Assembly (NCBI GenBank): GCA_002505185.1
Contig: DAUP01000097.1
Span: forward strand, 1-5,551
Origin: Ferroplasmaceae archaeon UBA567
GTDB taxonomy: Archaea; Thermoplasmatota; Thermoplasmata; Thermoplasmatales; Thermoplasmataceae
Length of the DNA stretch: 5,551 bases
Direction: 5' to 3'
Shown here piece after piece: positions 5,484 to 5,551 of the stretch; the stretch's first letter is position 1; every line of letters starts with the position of its first letter. The translations under genes and the position numbers were made by a program. A model generated the notes under the pieces. That model ran no database searches. It worked only from the letters and a program-made list of their open reading frames with translations, and was not told the origin of the DNA.

Positions 5484-5551
5484 TAACAGATAATTTTACT
5501 CTTTGAATTTTTAAGTCAAATTATTTATTTATAAAATCTCTTTATAAAATT
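5484..5551 (+). other. Downstream gap: possible terminator and promoter elements
   Basis: The leuB stop is followed by T-clusters (attttactctttgaattttt, 5493-5512) that could end the operon transcript. After that comes a direct repeat of tttataaaat at 5528-5537 and 5541-5550. Either copy could be a TATA box for a gene beyond the window on the + strand. The window ends before this can be tested. Confidence 0.3.

Overview
The window is strongly AT-rich and looks like chromosomal DNA of an archaeon. My best guess is a Thermoplasmatales-like (Ferroplasma/Acidiplasma/Cuniculiplasma-type) acidophile. Ile is encoded heavily by ATA and Arg almost only by AGA/AGG. The first genes of transcription units have TATA-like boxes about 27 nt before an ATG and no ribosome-binding site (leaderless style), while internal genes carry GAGG-type Shine-Dalgarno (SD) sites. 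LeuC and LeuD are separate, short, archaeal-type isopropylmalate isomerase subunits. The genus is an inference from style, not from a database match.

Layout. Positions 1-402 hold no intact gene, but the minus strand carries a frameshifted remnant that resembles the C-terminal end of an IS5-like DDE transposase. A stand-alone gene follows (436-1302, +) for a diverged beta-hydroxyacid dehydrogenase (3-hydroxyisobutyrate dehydrogenase fold) with its own promoter. After a T-rich gap comes a leucine biosynthesis operon on the + strand: leuA (1535-2701), leuC (2694-3935), leuD (3937-4419) and leuB (4413-5483). Its genes overlap by 7-8 nt or are separated by 1 nt. Together they make 2-isopropylmalate from 2-oxoisovalerate and acetyl-CoA, isomerise it to 3-isopropylmalate, and oxidise it to the leucine precursor 2-oxoisocaproate.

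The most interesting part is the 118 nt between the operon promoter and leuA. A TATA box at 1418-1426 places the predicted transcript start on an ATG at 1449. That ATG opens a 16-codon ORF, MDSIMFIEQLFFLLLE, with four Leu codons, three of them consecutive. The ORF lies in a long RNA hairpin (1457-1507) whose mismatches are all G-U wobbles apart from one bulged G. Its 3' arm (1501-1507) can instead pair with the leuA SD in a second hairpin (1501-1532). The two folds exclude each other. This looks like a leader-peptide attenuator acting on translation of leuA in an archaeon. It fits with a LeuA that lacks the C-terminal domain normally used for leucine feedback inhibition. The structures are read by eye; direction of control and function are inference.
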